Part shown: positions 22,449 to 31,710 of the stretch, piece after piece
How positions within the stretch are numbered: position 1 is the stretch's first letter
Layout of the letters: each line of letters opens with the position of its first letter
NCBI RefSeq assembly: GCF_022662495.1
Contig: NZ_JAKPBU010000001.1
Location: 558,001 to 622,000 of the forward strand
Reading direction: 5' to 3'
Source: Lysobacter sp. M2-1
GTDB lineage: Bacteria > Pseudomonadota > Gammaproteobacteria > Xanthomonadales > Xanthomonadaceae
DNA: 64,000 nt
Made by a program: the position numbers and the translations under genes
The notes under the pieces: model-generated
The model's database searches: none
Told to the model about the DNA's origin: nothing
The model's input: the letters and a program-made list of their open reading frames with translations, nothing else

Positions 22449-25007
22449 TCAATCCAGCGTCCGCAGGGTCACCGCCGGCGGCGTGTCCAGCACGCGCCGG
22501 GTGACCCAGAGCCCGGCAACCAGCGCCGCGAGCATGCCCAGCCCGCCGCCGGCCAACGCCAGCTGCCAGTTCGGCTCCCACGGCAGGTCGAACACGCGAA
22601 TGGCGACCACACCCGACAGCACCGAGGCGGCGACCGCGGCGACCAGGCCCGACAGCAGGCCGATCGCCGCGAACTCCGAGGCCTGGGCCAGGCGCAGCTG
22701 CCGGCGGCTACCACCGAGCACGCGCATCACGCCGGCCTCGAGCAGGCGTTCGTCCTGGCTGGCGCTCACCGCGGCCAGCAGCACCAGCACCCCCGCGGCG
22801 AACGAGAACCAAAACACCACCTGCACCACCTTCGAGACCTGGTCTCCGGTGGCGCGCACCTGCTTGAGCACCGCGTCCACGTCGATCACCGACAGGTTCG
22901 GAAAACGCTGCACCAGCTCGGCGGTGAAGCGTGGCCTGGTGTCCGGCACGCTGACCGCGGTGATGTAGCTGGCCGGATAACCGGCCAGCGCGCCGGGCGA
23001 GGCCAGGACGAAGAAGTTCGGGCGGAAGCTCTCCCATTCCACGCTGCGCAGACTGGTGATCGTGCCGCTCAGTGTCTGCCCGGCGACATCGAAGCCGATG
23101 CGGTCCCCGAGCTTCCAGCCCAGCGATTCGGCGAAGCGCTCTTCCACCGAAAACTCGGTGCGCGCCGGCGTCCCGGACCAGAACCGGCCGGCGACAACCT
23201 TGTTGTCATCGCGCAGCGTAGGCGCCGAAGACAGATTGAACTCGCGCGCGGCGCGCCGGCGCGCCTGGCGCGCGGCATCGGCGTCCTCGCCCCTGTCCTC
23301 GCCCCGGTCATAGTCCGCACCCGAAGTGGGCCGGCCGTTGCGCGCCACCCGGCGCGCACGCACCATCGGAACCAGGGCGGGTTCGCCCACGTCTTGTTGC
23401 GCGATGAAGGCGCGGACCGCCTGCACCTGGTCCTGCTGCACGTTGATGATGAAGCGGTTGGGCGCGTTCTCCGCCAGCTGCAGCTGCCAGCGATCGAGCA
23501 GATCTGTGCGCACGAAGGTCAACAGCAGCAATGCCATCAGCCCGAGTCCGAACGCGGACACCTGCGCGATGCTGGTGCCGGCACGGCGGCTGACGTTGGC
23601 CAGGCCGTAGCGCAGGCTGCCGCGCAGGCGCGAGCGCACACGCCGCACGACCAGGATCAGTGCCCATGCCAGCAGCGCCAGCACGGCCAGCGTCGCAGCG
23701 ATGCCCAGCAGCATCGCGCCGCCCAGCACCGCCGAACCGGCCTTCCACCACAGCAGGGCGGCCAGTCCGGCGAAGCCGGCGATCGCCACGACCCACGCGC
23801 TGGGCTCGGTCGGGTCCAGGTCGCGCCGCAACACGCGTAGCGCGGGCACGCGTCGCAGCGCAAGCACGGGCGGCGCACCGAAGGCGAGCAGCACCACCAG
23901 GCCGACGCCGTATCCCTGCAACGCCGGCCAGATCGAGGCTGGTGGGATCGAGAGCTGCAATTCCTGCGCCAGCCACGCCCCGACCGCCCATTGCAGGCCG
24001 AAGGCGATGGCAACGCCAATCGTGCAGGCGATCAGGCCGAGCAACAGCAGTTCGCCGACGTGCAGGGCCACCAACGTGCTTTGCACGGCGCCAAGGCAGC
24101 GCATCACCGCGACGCCGGAAAGATGGCGCTCGCTGTGGCGGCGCGCCGCCATCGCCACCGCGACCGCCGCCAGGATCACCGATACCAGCGCCGCGAGTCC
24201 AAGGAAGCGTCCGGCACGATCGAGCGCCGAACGCAGCTCAGGCCGGCTTTCGCCGATGGTCTCGAGCCGCTGCCCGCGCCCGAGGTTGGCGCGTGCGGTC
24301 GCGACGAAGCGCTCGACCGCCGCTGCCTGTCCGGCGACGACCAGCCGGTAGTGCACGCGGCTGCCTTCCTGCACCAGGCCGGTGCTGGCGAGGTCGGCCA
24401 GGTTGAGGAAAACCTTGGGCGCGACATTGAAGTAATCGAAACCTGCGCCGGGTTCCTGCGTCACCAGCGCGACCAGCCGCAGCGAGGCATCGCCCAGCAG
24501 CACGGTATCGCCCGGCTTCGCGCCCAGCGTGTCGGCGCCGGTGCGGCTCATCCACACGGTGCCGGGCTGCGGGATCGCATCGGCGGCGCGCGTACCGCCG
24601 TCGACCTCGACAGTGAAACTGCCGCGCAGTGGATATCCAGCCCCGAGCGCCTGCAGCTCGCCCAGCCGCAGCGAGGCTCCATCGCTCGCGCGCGGCGACC
24701 CACTGCCTGCGACGCGCACCATGCTGTCGAGTTCAACCGTCTCGGCGCTGCGCAATCCCGGCACGTTCGCGGCCGCGCGCGCCGCACCGGCGATCGGCGC
24801 GTCCGCACGCAGCACCGCGTCGCCTCCCAGCAGTTTGTTCGCCTCGATCCCGAGCGCGCGTTCGGCACGATCGGTGACGAAGCCCACGGCCGTGACCGCA
24901 ACCACTGCCAGCACCAGGGCCGCGGCCAGGATCCGGATGTCGCCTGCGGCCAGGTCGCGGCGCAGCTGCCGCCAGGCCAGGGCCAAGGTGCCGATACGCC
25001 GGCTCAT
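22449..25007 (-). CDS. ybbP: ABC transporter permease, YbbP/FtsX type
   Basis: The 852-residue inner-membrane protein has the MacB/FtsX layout seen in YbbP: an N-terminal helix, a large periplasmic domain (about 45-260), three helices (about 265-400), a second helix group and periplasmic domain (about 415-720), and three C-terminal helices. Two FtsX domains are evident (LVSVILAAVAVAMAARRHSERHL near 275 and the mirrored VLVLLAAVSASQDERLLEAG near 735). With YbbA it forms an exporter-like machine, and its genes commonly sit next to tesA. The ATG overlaps the stop of ybbA (ATGA). Substrate unknown. Confidence 0.9.
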   Translation of the reverse strand: MSRRIGTLALAWRQLRRDLAAGDIRILAAALVLAVVAVTAVGFVTDRAERALGIEANKLLGGDAVLRADAPIAGAARAAANVPGLRSAETVELDSMVRVAGSGSPRASDGASLRLGELQALGAGYPLRGSFTVEVDGGTRAADAIPQPGTVWMSRTGADTLGAKPGDTVLLGDASLRLVALVTQEPGAGFDYFNVAPKVFLNLADLASTGLVQEGSRVHYRLVVAGQAAAVERFVATARANLGRGQRLETIGESRPELRSALDRAGRFLGLAALVSVILAAVAVAMAARRHSERHLSGVAVMRCLGAVQSTLVALHVGELLLLGLIACTIGVAIAFGLQWAVGAWLAQELQLSIPPASIWPALQGYGVGLVVLLAFGAPPVLALRRVPALRVLRRDLDPTEPSAWVVAIAGFAGLAALLWWKAGSAVLGGAMLLGIAATLAVLALLAWALILVVRRVRSRLRGSLRYGLANVSRRAGTSIAQVSAFGLGLMALLLLTFVRTDLLDRWQLQLAENAPNRFIINVQQDQVQAVRAFIAQQDVGEPALVPMVRARRVARNGRPTSGADYDRGEDRGEDADAARQARRRAAREFNLSSAPTLRDDNKVVAGRFWSGTPARTEFSVEERFAESLGWKLGDRIGFDVAGQTLSGTITSLRSVEWESFRPNFFVLASPGALAGYPASYITAVSVPDTRPRFTAELVQRFPNLSVIDVDAVLKQVRATGDQVSKVVQVVFWFSFAAGVLVLLAAVSASQDERLLEAGVMRVLGGSRRQLRLAQASEFAAIGLLSGLVAAVAASVLSGVVAIRVFDLPWEPNWQLALAGGGLGMLAALVAGLWVTRRVLDTPPAVTLRTLD

Positions 25008-25696
25008 GCGGCCTGTGCCGTGTCCGCCACCAGACGGCCGCCGTCCAGGCGCAGGGTGCGATGGCAGCGCTCGGCCAGGTGCTCGTCATGGGTAACCAGG
25101 ACCAGGGTCGTGCCCGCCTGGCGGTTCATGTCGAACAACAGTTCGATGATCCCTTGCCCGGTGCGGGTGTCGAGATTGCCGGTGGGTTCGTCGGCGAACA
25201 GCAGCGAAGGCCGGGTGACGAAGGCCCGCGCCAGGGCGACGCGCTGCTGCTCGCCGCCCGACAACTGCCGCGGATAATGACCCAGGCGCTCGCCCAGGCC
25301 GACCTGCTGCAGCATGCTCCGCGCCGGCGGTTCGGCATCGCCGTCGCCGCGCAGTTCCAGCGGCAGCATCACGTTCTCCAGCGCGGTCAGTGAGGGCAGC
25401 AGCTGGAAACTCTGGAACACGAAGCCCACCTTTTCGCCGCGCACGCGGGCACGGCCGTCTTCATCGAGCTGCGAAAGCGGCTCGCCCGCCAGCACCACCG
25501 AACCGCTGCTGGGCGTGTCCAACCCGGCAAGCAGCGAAAGCAACGTGCTCTTGCCCGAACCCGACGGACCGACGATGGCGATGCTGTCGCCCTGGTCGAT
25601 GCGGAACGACATGCCATCGAGGATCACGAGTTCGCCTGCAGGCATCGGCACACGCTTGCCCAGTCGGTCGGCCTGCAACGCTGTCGTTTCGGTCAT
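25004..25696 (-). CDS. ybbA: ABC transporter ATP-binding protein, YbbA type
   Basis: The 230-residue ATPase of the LolD/MacB group has Walker A GPSGSGKST, Q-loop FQSFQLLPSLTALENV, signature LSGGEQQRVALARA, Walker B LLFADEPTGNLD and the H-loop THD. It pairs with the YbbP permease to which it is translationally coupled. The ATG at 25696 is preferred, with AGGAT about 10 nt upstream; an ATG at 25708 would add four residues. It diverges from tesA. Confidence 0.93.
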   Translation of the reverse strand: MTETTALQADRLGKRVPMPAGELVILDGMSFRIDQGDSIAIVGPSGSGKSTLLSLLAGLDTPSSGSVVLAGEPLSQLDEDGRARVRGEKVGFVFQSFQLLPSLTALENVMLPLELRGDGDAEPPARSMLQQVGLGERLGHYPRQLSGGEQQRVALARAFVTRPSLLFADEPTGNLDTRTGQGIIELLFDMNRQAGTTLVLVTHDEHLAERCHRTLRLDGGRLVADTAQAA

Positions 25697-25774
25697 GGAA
25701 GCTGGCATCCTAGTTCTGGACCTGTCTGCTGGCGGAGCGGCACAACGCCGTATCCGCCGGTGGTGGAGTGACGC

Positions 25775-26449
25775 ATGAAAACACGATATGCGGCGACCGC
25801 CCGTCGCCTTCAATGGGCCATCGGTTGGGTTGCGCTGCTGCTGACGTGCGCGCTGCAGGCCCAGCCCGCTGCCCGGCCGGCATCGTTCGTCGCCACTGAT
25901 CCGCGCACGGTGCTGGTGATGGGCGATTCGCTCTCGGCCGCGTACGGCCTGTCGGCGGCGCAGGGTTGGGTGGCGCTGACCGCGGAACGGATCGCAAAGC
26001 AACGCCCGGGCTGGCGCGTGGTCAATGCAAGCATCAGCGGCGAAACCACCGCCGGCGGCGCGGCGCGGATCGTCGATGCGGTGGTGCGCCATCGCCCGTC
26101 GGTGGTGGTGATCGAGTTGGGGGCCAACGATGCGCTGCGCGGCCTGCCGTTGCGCGAGACCCGGCGCAATCTTGCGCGCATGATCGGCGCCGCCCAGGGC
26201 ATCGGGGCGAAGGTGCTGCTGGTGGGCATGCGCATTCCTCCCAACTACGGGCCCGCTTACACCATGGAATTCGAACGCGGATACCGGGAGCTGGCGCAGC
26301 GCTTCGGCACAACGCTGCTGCCCTTCCTGCTGCAGCCGATCGCTTCCGACCGCGGCAACTTCCAGGGCGACAACATGCACCCGGTCGCAGCCGCCCAGCC
26401 GCGCATCCGTGACCACGTGTGGCCGGTGCTGGAGCCGTTGCTGGACTGA
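25775..26449 (+). CDS. tesA: SGNH-hydrolase arylesterase/thioesterase I
   Basis: The 224-residue exported hydrolase has a signal peptide at about 1-30, ending in LQAQPAA. The four SGNH blocks are present: VLVMGDSLSAAYG (nucleophile Ser), NASISGETTAGG (Gly), VIELGANDALRG (Asn) and DNMHPVA (Asp/His). Its E. coli counterpart TesA is a periplasmic thioesterase, lysophospholipase and arylesterase. The divergent arrangement with ybbA-ybbP is the same as in E. coli. Confidence 0.94.
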   Translation: MKTRYAATARRLQWAIGWVALLLTCALQAQPAARPASFVATDPRTVLVMGDSLSAAYGLSAAQGWVALTAERIAKQRPGWRVVNASISGETTAGGAARIVDAVVRHRPSVVVIELGANDALRGLPLRETRRNLARMIGAAQGIGAKVLLVGMRIPPNYGPAYTMEFERGYRELAQRFGTTLLPFLLQPIASDRGNFQGDNMHPVAAAQPRIRDHVWPVLEPLLD

Positions 26450-26503
26450 CCGGCGATCCGGCAGGGAGGCGGCGTTGCCGGTCCGCGCGTCCCGGCAGCG
26501 GCG

Positions 26504-26519
26504 CTCATCCGAAACCAGA
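26504..26519 (+). promoter_or_regulatory. Second copy of the 16-nt CTCATCCGAAACCAGA motif
   Basis: Identical to 7146-7161 and on the same strand, it ends 85 nt before the ATG of the DUF3016 gene. See the entry at 7146. Probably a promoter or regulator site shared by the two genes. Confidence 0.45.
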
Positions 26520-26604
26520 CGTGAACCGTTCGCCGGACCGGCCTGCAAACGCCCATCCCGGGAGCGCACAATCCCACGCAGGTTCCCTGTCAGGAGGACG
26601 CGAC

Positions 26605-27168
26605 ATGCTGGCGAAAATTCTGCTTCCCTGCCTGCTGATGGCGGCCCTCGCGCCCGACGCCGCTGCTGCGCAGCGACGCGTCACCGATCCGGAGGCGCCA
26701 CGCAGCCTGCCGGTGGACGGCACGGTCGACGTGCGCTGGACCGATCCTGCGCAGTTCAGCGACATCCGCTACAGCACCAATCGCCATGAAGCCGAGCGCG
26801 GCGACTGGGTGGTGCAACTGGCCGAATACCTGCGGCAGCGCGCGCTGAAACGGCTGCCCGCCGGCGAACGACTCGAGGTGGAGATCACCGACATCCGCCG
26901 CGCCGGCTCCTACGAGCCCTGGCACGGCCTGGCGATGAATGACGTGCGCATCCTGCGTGATCACTACCCGCCGCGGATGGAGCTGCACTTCCAGCGCATC
27001 GGCGCGGACGGACGCGTCATCGACGAAGGCGACCGCAAGCTGATGGACCCGGGTTACCTGATGGGCAGTTCCAGCTTCGGCAGCGATCCGCTGCGGTACG
27101 AGAAGGCGATGCTCGACCGCTGGCTCGTCACGGAACTTGGCGCCTCCACCCGCATCGCCGACCGCTAA
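26605..27168 (+). CDS. DUF3016 family exported protein
   Basis: The 187-residue protein has a Sec signal peptide (about 1-22, LAPDAAAAQ). The mature part matches DUF3016 by VRWTDPAQFSDIRYSTN, WVVQLAEYLRQRALKRLPAGERLEVEITDI and DVRILRDHYPPRMEL. Proteins of this family are periplasmic and of unknown function. Strong ribosome site CAGGAGG precedes the ATG. The DUF4031 gene follows after 3 nt, so they are probably cotranscribed. Confidence 0.92.
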   Translation: MLAKILLPCLLMAALAPDAAAAQRRVTDPEAPRSLPVDGTVDVRWTDPAQFSDIRYSTNRHEAERGDWVVQLAEYLRQRALKRLPAGERLEVEITDIRRAGSYEPWHGLAMNDVRILRDHYPPRMELHFQRIGADGRVIDEGDRKLMDPGYLMGSSSFGSDPLRYEKAMLDRWLVTELGASTRIADR

Positions 27169-27171
27169 GCC

Positions 27172-27456
27172 TTGACGGTTTACGTGGACGATGCGGTGAC
27201 GCTCTGGCGGGGCCAGCGCTGGGCCCATCTGATGGCCGACACGCTGGACGAGCTGCACGCGTTCGCCGCCCGTCTGGGCATCCCGCGACGCGCCTTCCAG
27301 GACAAGCGCAGCGGCGCCCATTACGACGTCCATGCCGACCTGCGCAGCATCGCGCTGGCGCTGGGCGCCATGCCCATCTCGCGACACCGCGACCGCGCAC
27401 TGCTCAAGTCGGTGATCGCGCAGGCCAAAGCCCAGGGACGCGGCGAAGCACCTTAG
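27172..27456 (+). CDS. DUF4031 family protein
   Basis: The 94-residue cytoplasmic protein begins MTVYVDDAVTLWRGQRWAHL, the characteristic DUF4031 start, here read from a TTG codon at 27172. The family blocks DTLDELHAFAARLGIPRRAFQ and HYDVHADLRSIALALGA follow. Function unknown. The gap to the DUF3016 stop is only 3 nt, so translation may be coupled. Confidence 0.9.
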   Translation: MTVYVDDAVTLWRGQRWAHLMADTLDELHAFAARLGIPRRAFQDKRSGAHYDVHADLRSIALALGAMPISRHRDRALLKSVIAQAKAQGRGEAP

Positions 27457-27586
27457 CGCCCGCCCATCGGGGCATTCGCGTACCAGCAAGCGATCAGGCA
27501 TGCGCAGCACTGATGGCGCTCTCGCCAGGGCCTTCCACGCCTCCACGGCTACAATGCGACCTGCTCCAGCGCCTTGCATGCCTGCC

Positions 27587-27847
27587 ATGACCGACACCCT
27601 GCCCGACCGCCTGTCCAACGACCCCCGCAGCCCGTATTACGACGAAGCCCTGCTGGCACGCGGCATCGGCGTGCGCTTCAACGGCGTCGATCGCACCAAT
27701 GTCGAGGAGTATTGCGTCAGCGAAGGCTGGGTGCGGGTGGCGGCAGGACGCGCGCTCGACCGTCGCGGGCAGCCGATGACAATGAAGGTCAAGGGCACGG
27801 TCGAACCGTACTTCCGCGGCGAATCCGGCGAAGCACAGCCCGCGTAA
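27587..27847 (+). CDS. DUF3297 family protein
   Basis: The 86-residue protein matches DUF3297: TDTLPDRLSNDPRSPYYDE, RGIGVRFNGVDRTNVEEYC and GRALDRRGQPMTMKVKGTVEPYF. Small, soluble and of unknown function; common in proteobacteria. The ATG at 27587 fits family starts; an ATG at 27578 would add three residues. Confidence 0.92.
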   Translation: MTDTLPDRLSNDPRSPYYDEALLARGIGVRFNGVDRTNVEEYCVSEGWVRVAAGRALDRRGQPMTMKVKGTVEPYFRGESGEAQPA

Positions 27848-27910
27848 GTGTGGGCCCGCGGCGCAGTGCCCGCACCGCCTCGCGCGCGGTGCAACGTCGG
27901 GCGAGACGTC

Positions 27911-28117
27911 CTAGCGGAACTTGAACAGCGTGTCCTCGTGCCCGTCGGTGAAATGCAGCGCGCTGCCGTAGCCGCTGCTGTTGCCGTAGCCGATGCCGAA
28001 CTCGCGCACGTGATGCACATGACGTACGTTCGTCTGCGGTACGGTTTCCACACTTTCGGTCCGATCTGCGAAGTCGTGGCGCGATCCCTGCGTGGCCTGG
28101 ATCTCGATCGCGTTCAT
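27911..28117 (-). CDS. Hypothetical small protein
   Basis: The 68-residue hydrophilic protein is rich in His, Gly and Ser (VRHVHHVREFGIGYGNSSGY) and ends ALHFTDGHEDTLFKFR. GGAG 6 nt before the ATG at 28117 supports translation. No membrane segment or named domain recognised. It is convergent with the DUF3297 gene, and its start faces the convergent NRDE gene end. Confidence 0.6.
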   Translation of the reverse strand: MNAIEIQATQGSRHDFADRTESVETVPQTNVRHVHHVREFGIGYGNSSGYGSALHFTDGHEDTLFKFR

Positions 28118-28278
28118 GGCGTTCTCCGGGTGCCTGCGCAGGCTAGGCGTCCGCGACCGGCAACGCATGTGGCAACGGTCGGCCAACCGAAGTCATGGTT
28201 GTGGCCGCATGCGAACCGGATCCAAGCGTGCGCGCTGCGCGGCGATCACCCGCTGCGCAACCCGGCATGGTCGGCCGG

Positions 28279-29091
28279 TCATGGGACGCGAGGCCCCTGG
28301 ACGCCCGGCCAAGGTAGTTGCGCGATGGAGCTGCCCTCGAAACGGCCTTCCGGTCCGTAGCGCCGCTCGGCAAACACCAAGGTCCCGTCGACTCCGGCCA
28401 GGACCACGCTGCTGCAGCGCGTGCCATAGGCCGCTCCACGCACGAACGCCGGCGAAAGCGTGCGCTCCAGCTCCAGCCCCACGCCCGTGTCCGGCAGCAG
28501 TGCATCCGGCGCCTGGCTGGTATCGGCGAGTGCGTCGAACAGCGGCGCCATCGCCTGCTCGACTGGACGGTCCTGCGGGGACTCCGCCTCCAGCCACGAT
28601 TGCAGCGCGCGCGTGGCATGCATCGCCTTGGGCCAGGGCGCGTCGAAGGCGCCGTTGGACATCGCGTGCACGCCCGGTGGCACGGCCTGCATCGCGAAGC
28701 GCGGATGATTGCTGGCGAACAACAGCGACTCGCCGTCCCAGAGCAGCAGGTTGAAGCGACCGTATTCGCGGGCCGTCGCCTCCAGTCCGGCGACGAAGGC
28801 TTCGGCGCTGTCCGCTGCTTCGGCGAAGCCGCGCACCAGGGCACCCCGGGAACGCGGAGCGGCGTCGGGCACCATGCCGGCACGCACATTGGTGACTGCC
28901 GCCAGGCGCCCGCGGGTGGAGGCCAGCAGCCAGCTGCCCCCGGCTTGCAGGTCGCGGCCGCCATACAGATGCGGCTGGATCGGATCGGCGCCCGCGGGTG
29001 CGGCGGCGCGTTCGTGGAATTCGTCGCGGTTGGCGATCAGGGCGAGCCGGTAGCGCGGGTCGGCGCGCCAGGCGAAGGCGATCAGGCACAT
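28279..29091 (-). CDS. NRDE (TANGO2-like) family protein
   Basis: The 270-residue protein starts MCLIAFAWRADPRYRLALIANRDE, giving the N-terminal Cys and the NRDE motif of this family, followed by GGRDLQAGGSWLLASTRGRLAAVTN and YGTRCSSVVLAG. The Ntn-hydrolase-like fold with Cys2 suggests an amidase-type activity; the eukaryotic homologue TANGO2 is linked to membrane trafficking and metabolism. Bacterial function unknown. Stands alone between a small gene and the divergent MFS transporter. Confidence 0.93.
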   Translation of the reverse strand: MCLIAFAWRADPRYRLALIANRDEFHERAAAPAGADPIQPHLYGGRDLQAGGSWLLASTRGRLAAVTNVRAGMVPDAAPRSRGALVRGFAEAADSAEAFVAGLEATAREYGRFNLLLWDGESLLFASNHPRFAMQAVPPGVHAMSNGAFDAPWPKAMHATRALQSWLEAESPQDRPVEQAMAPLFDALADTSQAPDALLPDTGVGLELERTLSPAFVRGAAYGTRCSSVVLAGVDGTLVFAERRYGPEGRFEGSSIAQLPWPGVQGPRVP

Positions 29092-29258
29092 GCCGCCATG
29101 CTAGGGCCTGGCCGCCGCCATGGGGGGCCTGGCTGCCGCATGGCGATTCGGTGCCGGACCGCGCCCGGCCTGGGTCGCTTCGCAGCCGCGCAGACCAAGG
29201 GCAGCGAGCAACAGCGGCGGATCGGCGACAATGCCGGTCCTCTCACGCCGCCCATTCC

Positions 29259-30872
29259 ATGAAATCCAGCGGACTCGCCTTCCACCACCCCGTCGCGTTC
29301 TGGCTCGGCAGCGCGCTGATCGTCGCGGGCGTGTTCTCGCACATGCCGATGTTCATGATGGGCCAGCACACCCACTGGCAGATGGTCGGCATGCCGATGA
29401 CCACCGAGATGTGGGTCGGCATGGCGATCATCCCGCTCGGCCTGGCGCTGGCGGCCTACGGCCTGATGCCGCGCATGGCGCAGATGCGCGAGGCGATGCA
29501 GGGCGATGCCGGACATCTCCATTTTCACATCGCCGATGGCGTGCCGCTCAACATCGAACACTGGAAGCTGGTGACGGTGCTGGTGGTGGCGCTGGCGGTG
29601 GACGTGATGAAGCCAGCCACGTTGGGATTCGTGATGCCGGGCATGAGCGCCGAGTATCAGATCGGTAAGCCCACGGCGAGCCTGCTGGCGCTGGTGGCGC
29701 TGACCGGCACCACCATCGGATCGGTGGTCTGGGGGCGCGTGGCTGACCTGTTCGGACGCCGCGCGGCCATCCTGCTGGGCGCATTGATGTTCATCGGCAC
29801 CGCGATCTGCGGGGCGATGCCCACATTCGAATGGAACCTGGCGATGTGCTTCCTGATGGGCATGTCGGCCGGCGGACTGCTGCCGATCACCTTCACCCTG
29901 ATGGCCGAGACCGTGCCGGCCGCGCATCGCGGCTGGCTGCTGGTGGCGCTCGGTGGCATCGGCACCTCCGCCGGCTATCTGCTCGCAGCAGGGGCAGCGG
30001 CGACCCTGGGCGAGATGTTCAGCTGGCGCGTGCTGTGGCTGCTCGGCCTGCCCACCGGCGCGATCATCGTGTTCCTGTACCGCTACATCCCCGAATCCCC
30101 GCGCTTCCTGTCCAACGCCGGCCTGGTCGACCAGGCCCGCGCGGTGTTGCGCAAGTTTTCCGGCAATGCCTACGCCGCAGTGGAGCGCGACGATGCCGCC
30201 CACCCGGGTGCGCCGGTGATCGACGAACGGCCAGTGGTGGGTGTGCGTGAACTCCTGCGCGGTCGCCATGCCGGCATTACCTGGGGTCTGCTCACCGCGG
30301 GGGTGGCCTGGGGCCTGGCGAACTTCGGCTTCCTGCTGTGGCTGCCAGTGAACCTGACCGAGCTCGGCGTGGACCCGAAAGCCGCCAGCACCGTGCTGGC
30401 CAAGTCCGCGATCCTGGCCCTGCCCGGGATCGGCGTGGTGATCTGGCTCTATCACCGCTGGAGCAGCTTCAAGTCGCTGGTGCTGTTCATCGGCATGACC
30501 GCGCTCGCGCTGCTCGCCTTCGCCGCGATGGGCTGGCTGCAGGTGCGTTCCGAATCGCTGGTCATCGTGTGCACCGTGGCGCTGCTGGTCACGATCAGCG
30601 GCGTGATTGCGATGCTTATTCCCTACGCAGCCGAGATCTACCCCGTGCACCTGCGCGGGACCGGCTCGGGCAGCATCGCGGCCAGCTCCAAGTTCGGCGG
30701 GATCCTGGGTGCGGGCCTCGGGGTCGCAGGCTTCTTCGATCATTTCGCGCTGTCGGCGCTGTTGATCGCGCTGCCGATGCTGGCAGCCTGCATATTGCTG
30801 CTGCGCAGCGGGATCGAAACCCGCGGCCAGCGCCTGGAGGACATCGAGCGCGCGATGGCCGGAAGCGCCTGA
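29259..30872 (+). CDS. MFS transporter with two extra N-terminal helices
   Basis: The 537-residue protein has 12 MFS helices preceded by two additional hydrophobic segments (about 11-30 and 47-68) rich in Met and His (HMPMFMMGQHTHWQM). The MFS signature between helices 2 and 3 is GRVADLFGRRAAILLGALMF, and PESPRFLS after helix 6 is typical of the sugar-porter-like group. The mid-protein loop near 300-325 is soluble. The Met/His-rich N terminus could bind metals, which is unusual for the family. Substrate unknown. Confidence 0.85.
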   Translation: MKSSGLAFHHPVAFWLGSALIVAGVFSHMPMFMMGQHTHWQMVGMPMTTEMWVGMAIIPLGLALAAYGLMPRMAQMREAMQGDAGHLHFHIADGVPLNIEHWKLVTVLVVALAVDVMKPATLGFVMPGMSAEYQIGKPTASLLALVALTGTTIGSVVWGRVADLFGRRAAILLGALMFIGTAICGAMPTFEWNLAMCFLMGMSAGGLLPITFTLMAETVPAAHRGWLLVALGGIGTSAGYLLAAGAAATLGEMFSWRVLWLLGLPTGAIIVFLYRYIPESPRFLSNAGLVDQARAVLRKFSGNAYAAVERDDAAHPGAPVIDERPVVGVRELLRGRHAGITWGLLTAGVAWGLANFGFLLWLPVNLTELGVDPKAASTVLAKSAILALPGIGVVIWLYHRWSSFKSLVLFIGMTALALLAFAAMGWLQVRSESLVIVCTVALLVTISGVIAMLIPYAAEIYPVHLRGTGSGSIAASSKFGGILGAGLGVAGFFDHFALSALLIALPMLAACILLLRSGIETRGQRLEDIERAMAGSA

Positions 30873-30953
30873 GCCGTTTTCCCCGGCTCCTGTCTTCATC
30901 CGACGCCCGGCTCGGTTAGGATGCGGCCTCCTCCTCCGCCGCCGATCGACCCC

Positions 30954-31328
30954 ATGGAATATCTGCTGCTGGTCTATACCGACACCGAGCTGCAAGAGGC
31001 ATTGCCCGAAGCCGAATACGACGCGCGCATGCGCTATTGCCTGCAGCACGCGGACGAGCTCAAGCAGCAGGGCACGCTCAAGTCCTACCGACAGCTCGAA
31101 GCCCCGTCCACTGGCAGGTCAGTGCGGATCCGCGCCGGCAAGACCACCGTCGTCGACGGCCCGTTCGCCGAGACCAAGGAAGTCCTCGCCGGCTTCAACC
31201 TGATCGAGGCCGAGAGCCTGGAACAGGCGGTGGAAATGGCCAAGGACATCCCCTGGGCGCAGACCGGCTGCATCGAGGTGCGACCGGTACGCGACGCGGA
31301 CAAGGTACGCCAGAGCGTCGGCGCCTGA
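30954..31328 (+). CDS. YCII/DGPF-domain protein
   Basis: The 124-residue soluble protein starts MEYLLLVYTDTE and contains the family-naming DGPFAETKEVLAGFNLIEAESLEQA block. These dimeric alpha-beta proteins are often linked to ECF sigma genes; none is adjacent here. Role unknown. It ends 18 nt from the convergent MmcQ/YjbR gene. Confidence 0.88.
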   Translation: MEYLLLVYTDTELQEALPEAEYDARMRYCLQHADELKQQGTLKSYRQLEAPSTGRSVRIRAGKTTVVDGPFAETKEVLAGFNLIEAESLEQAVEMAKDIPWAQTGCIEVRPVRDADKVRQSVGA

Positions 31329-31346
31329 GCCGCATCCGCCGGGTCA

Positions 31347-31703
31347 CTACGGCAACAACTCCCGCTGCCGGCGCCTGCTGAGGCGGGCAACGGCATCGCG
31401 ATACGACCACTCGACCAGTTCGCGCAGATAGGTGTGCGGGAATGCGGCCACGTCGACGATCGTGACCCAGCGCCAGCGGCCCATCCAGCGCGCCGGCTTC
31501 ACCCCCGGCATGTCGGTCAGTTCGAGGAAACGCTCCGGCGTGACCTTGATGCTGAAGCGCCAGCGCTCGGGCTCGCTGGTCTTGAAGTAGGCGAACGTCT
31601 TGTCGAAGACCCGATAGGACAGCACGTTCATGGGCTCCGGCAATAGCACTGCGCTGGCTCCGGGAAGCCGGCCGCAGTACCGCTTCAGCGCAGCCACGTC
31701 CAT
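31347..31703 (-). CDS. MmcQ/YjbR family protein
   Basis: The 118-residue protein has the CyaY-like fold motifs of the YjbR group: KRYCGRLPGASAVLLPEPMNVLSYRVFDKTFAYF, FSIKVTPERFLELTDMPGVKPARWMGRWRWV and LVEWSYRDAVARL. Described as DNA-binding by fold similarity only. It sits 7 nt after the Lrp regulator gene on the same strand, so probably cotranscribed with it. Confidence 0.88.
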   Translation of the reverse strand: MDVAALKRYCGRLPGASAVLLPEPMNVLSYRVFDKTFAYFKTSEPERWRFSIKVTPERFLELTDMPGVKPARWMGRWRWVTIVDVAAFPHTYLRELVEWSYRDAVARLSRRRQRELLP

Positions 31704-31710
31704 GCCGCGG

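Noticed and set aside
27911-28117. The 68-residue protein considered as a KTSC-domain protein
   Set aside because: The KTSC signature is not visible; left as hypothetical.
29082-31049. A 655-codon minus-strand frame opposite the MFS transporter
   Set aside because: His/Gln/Arg-rich antisense shadow of a clear membrane protein.
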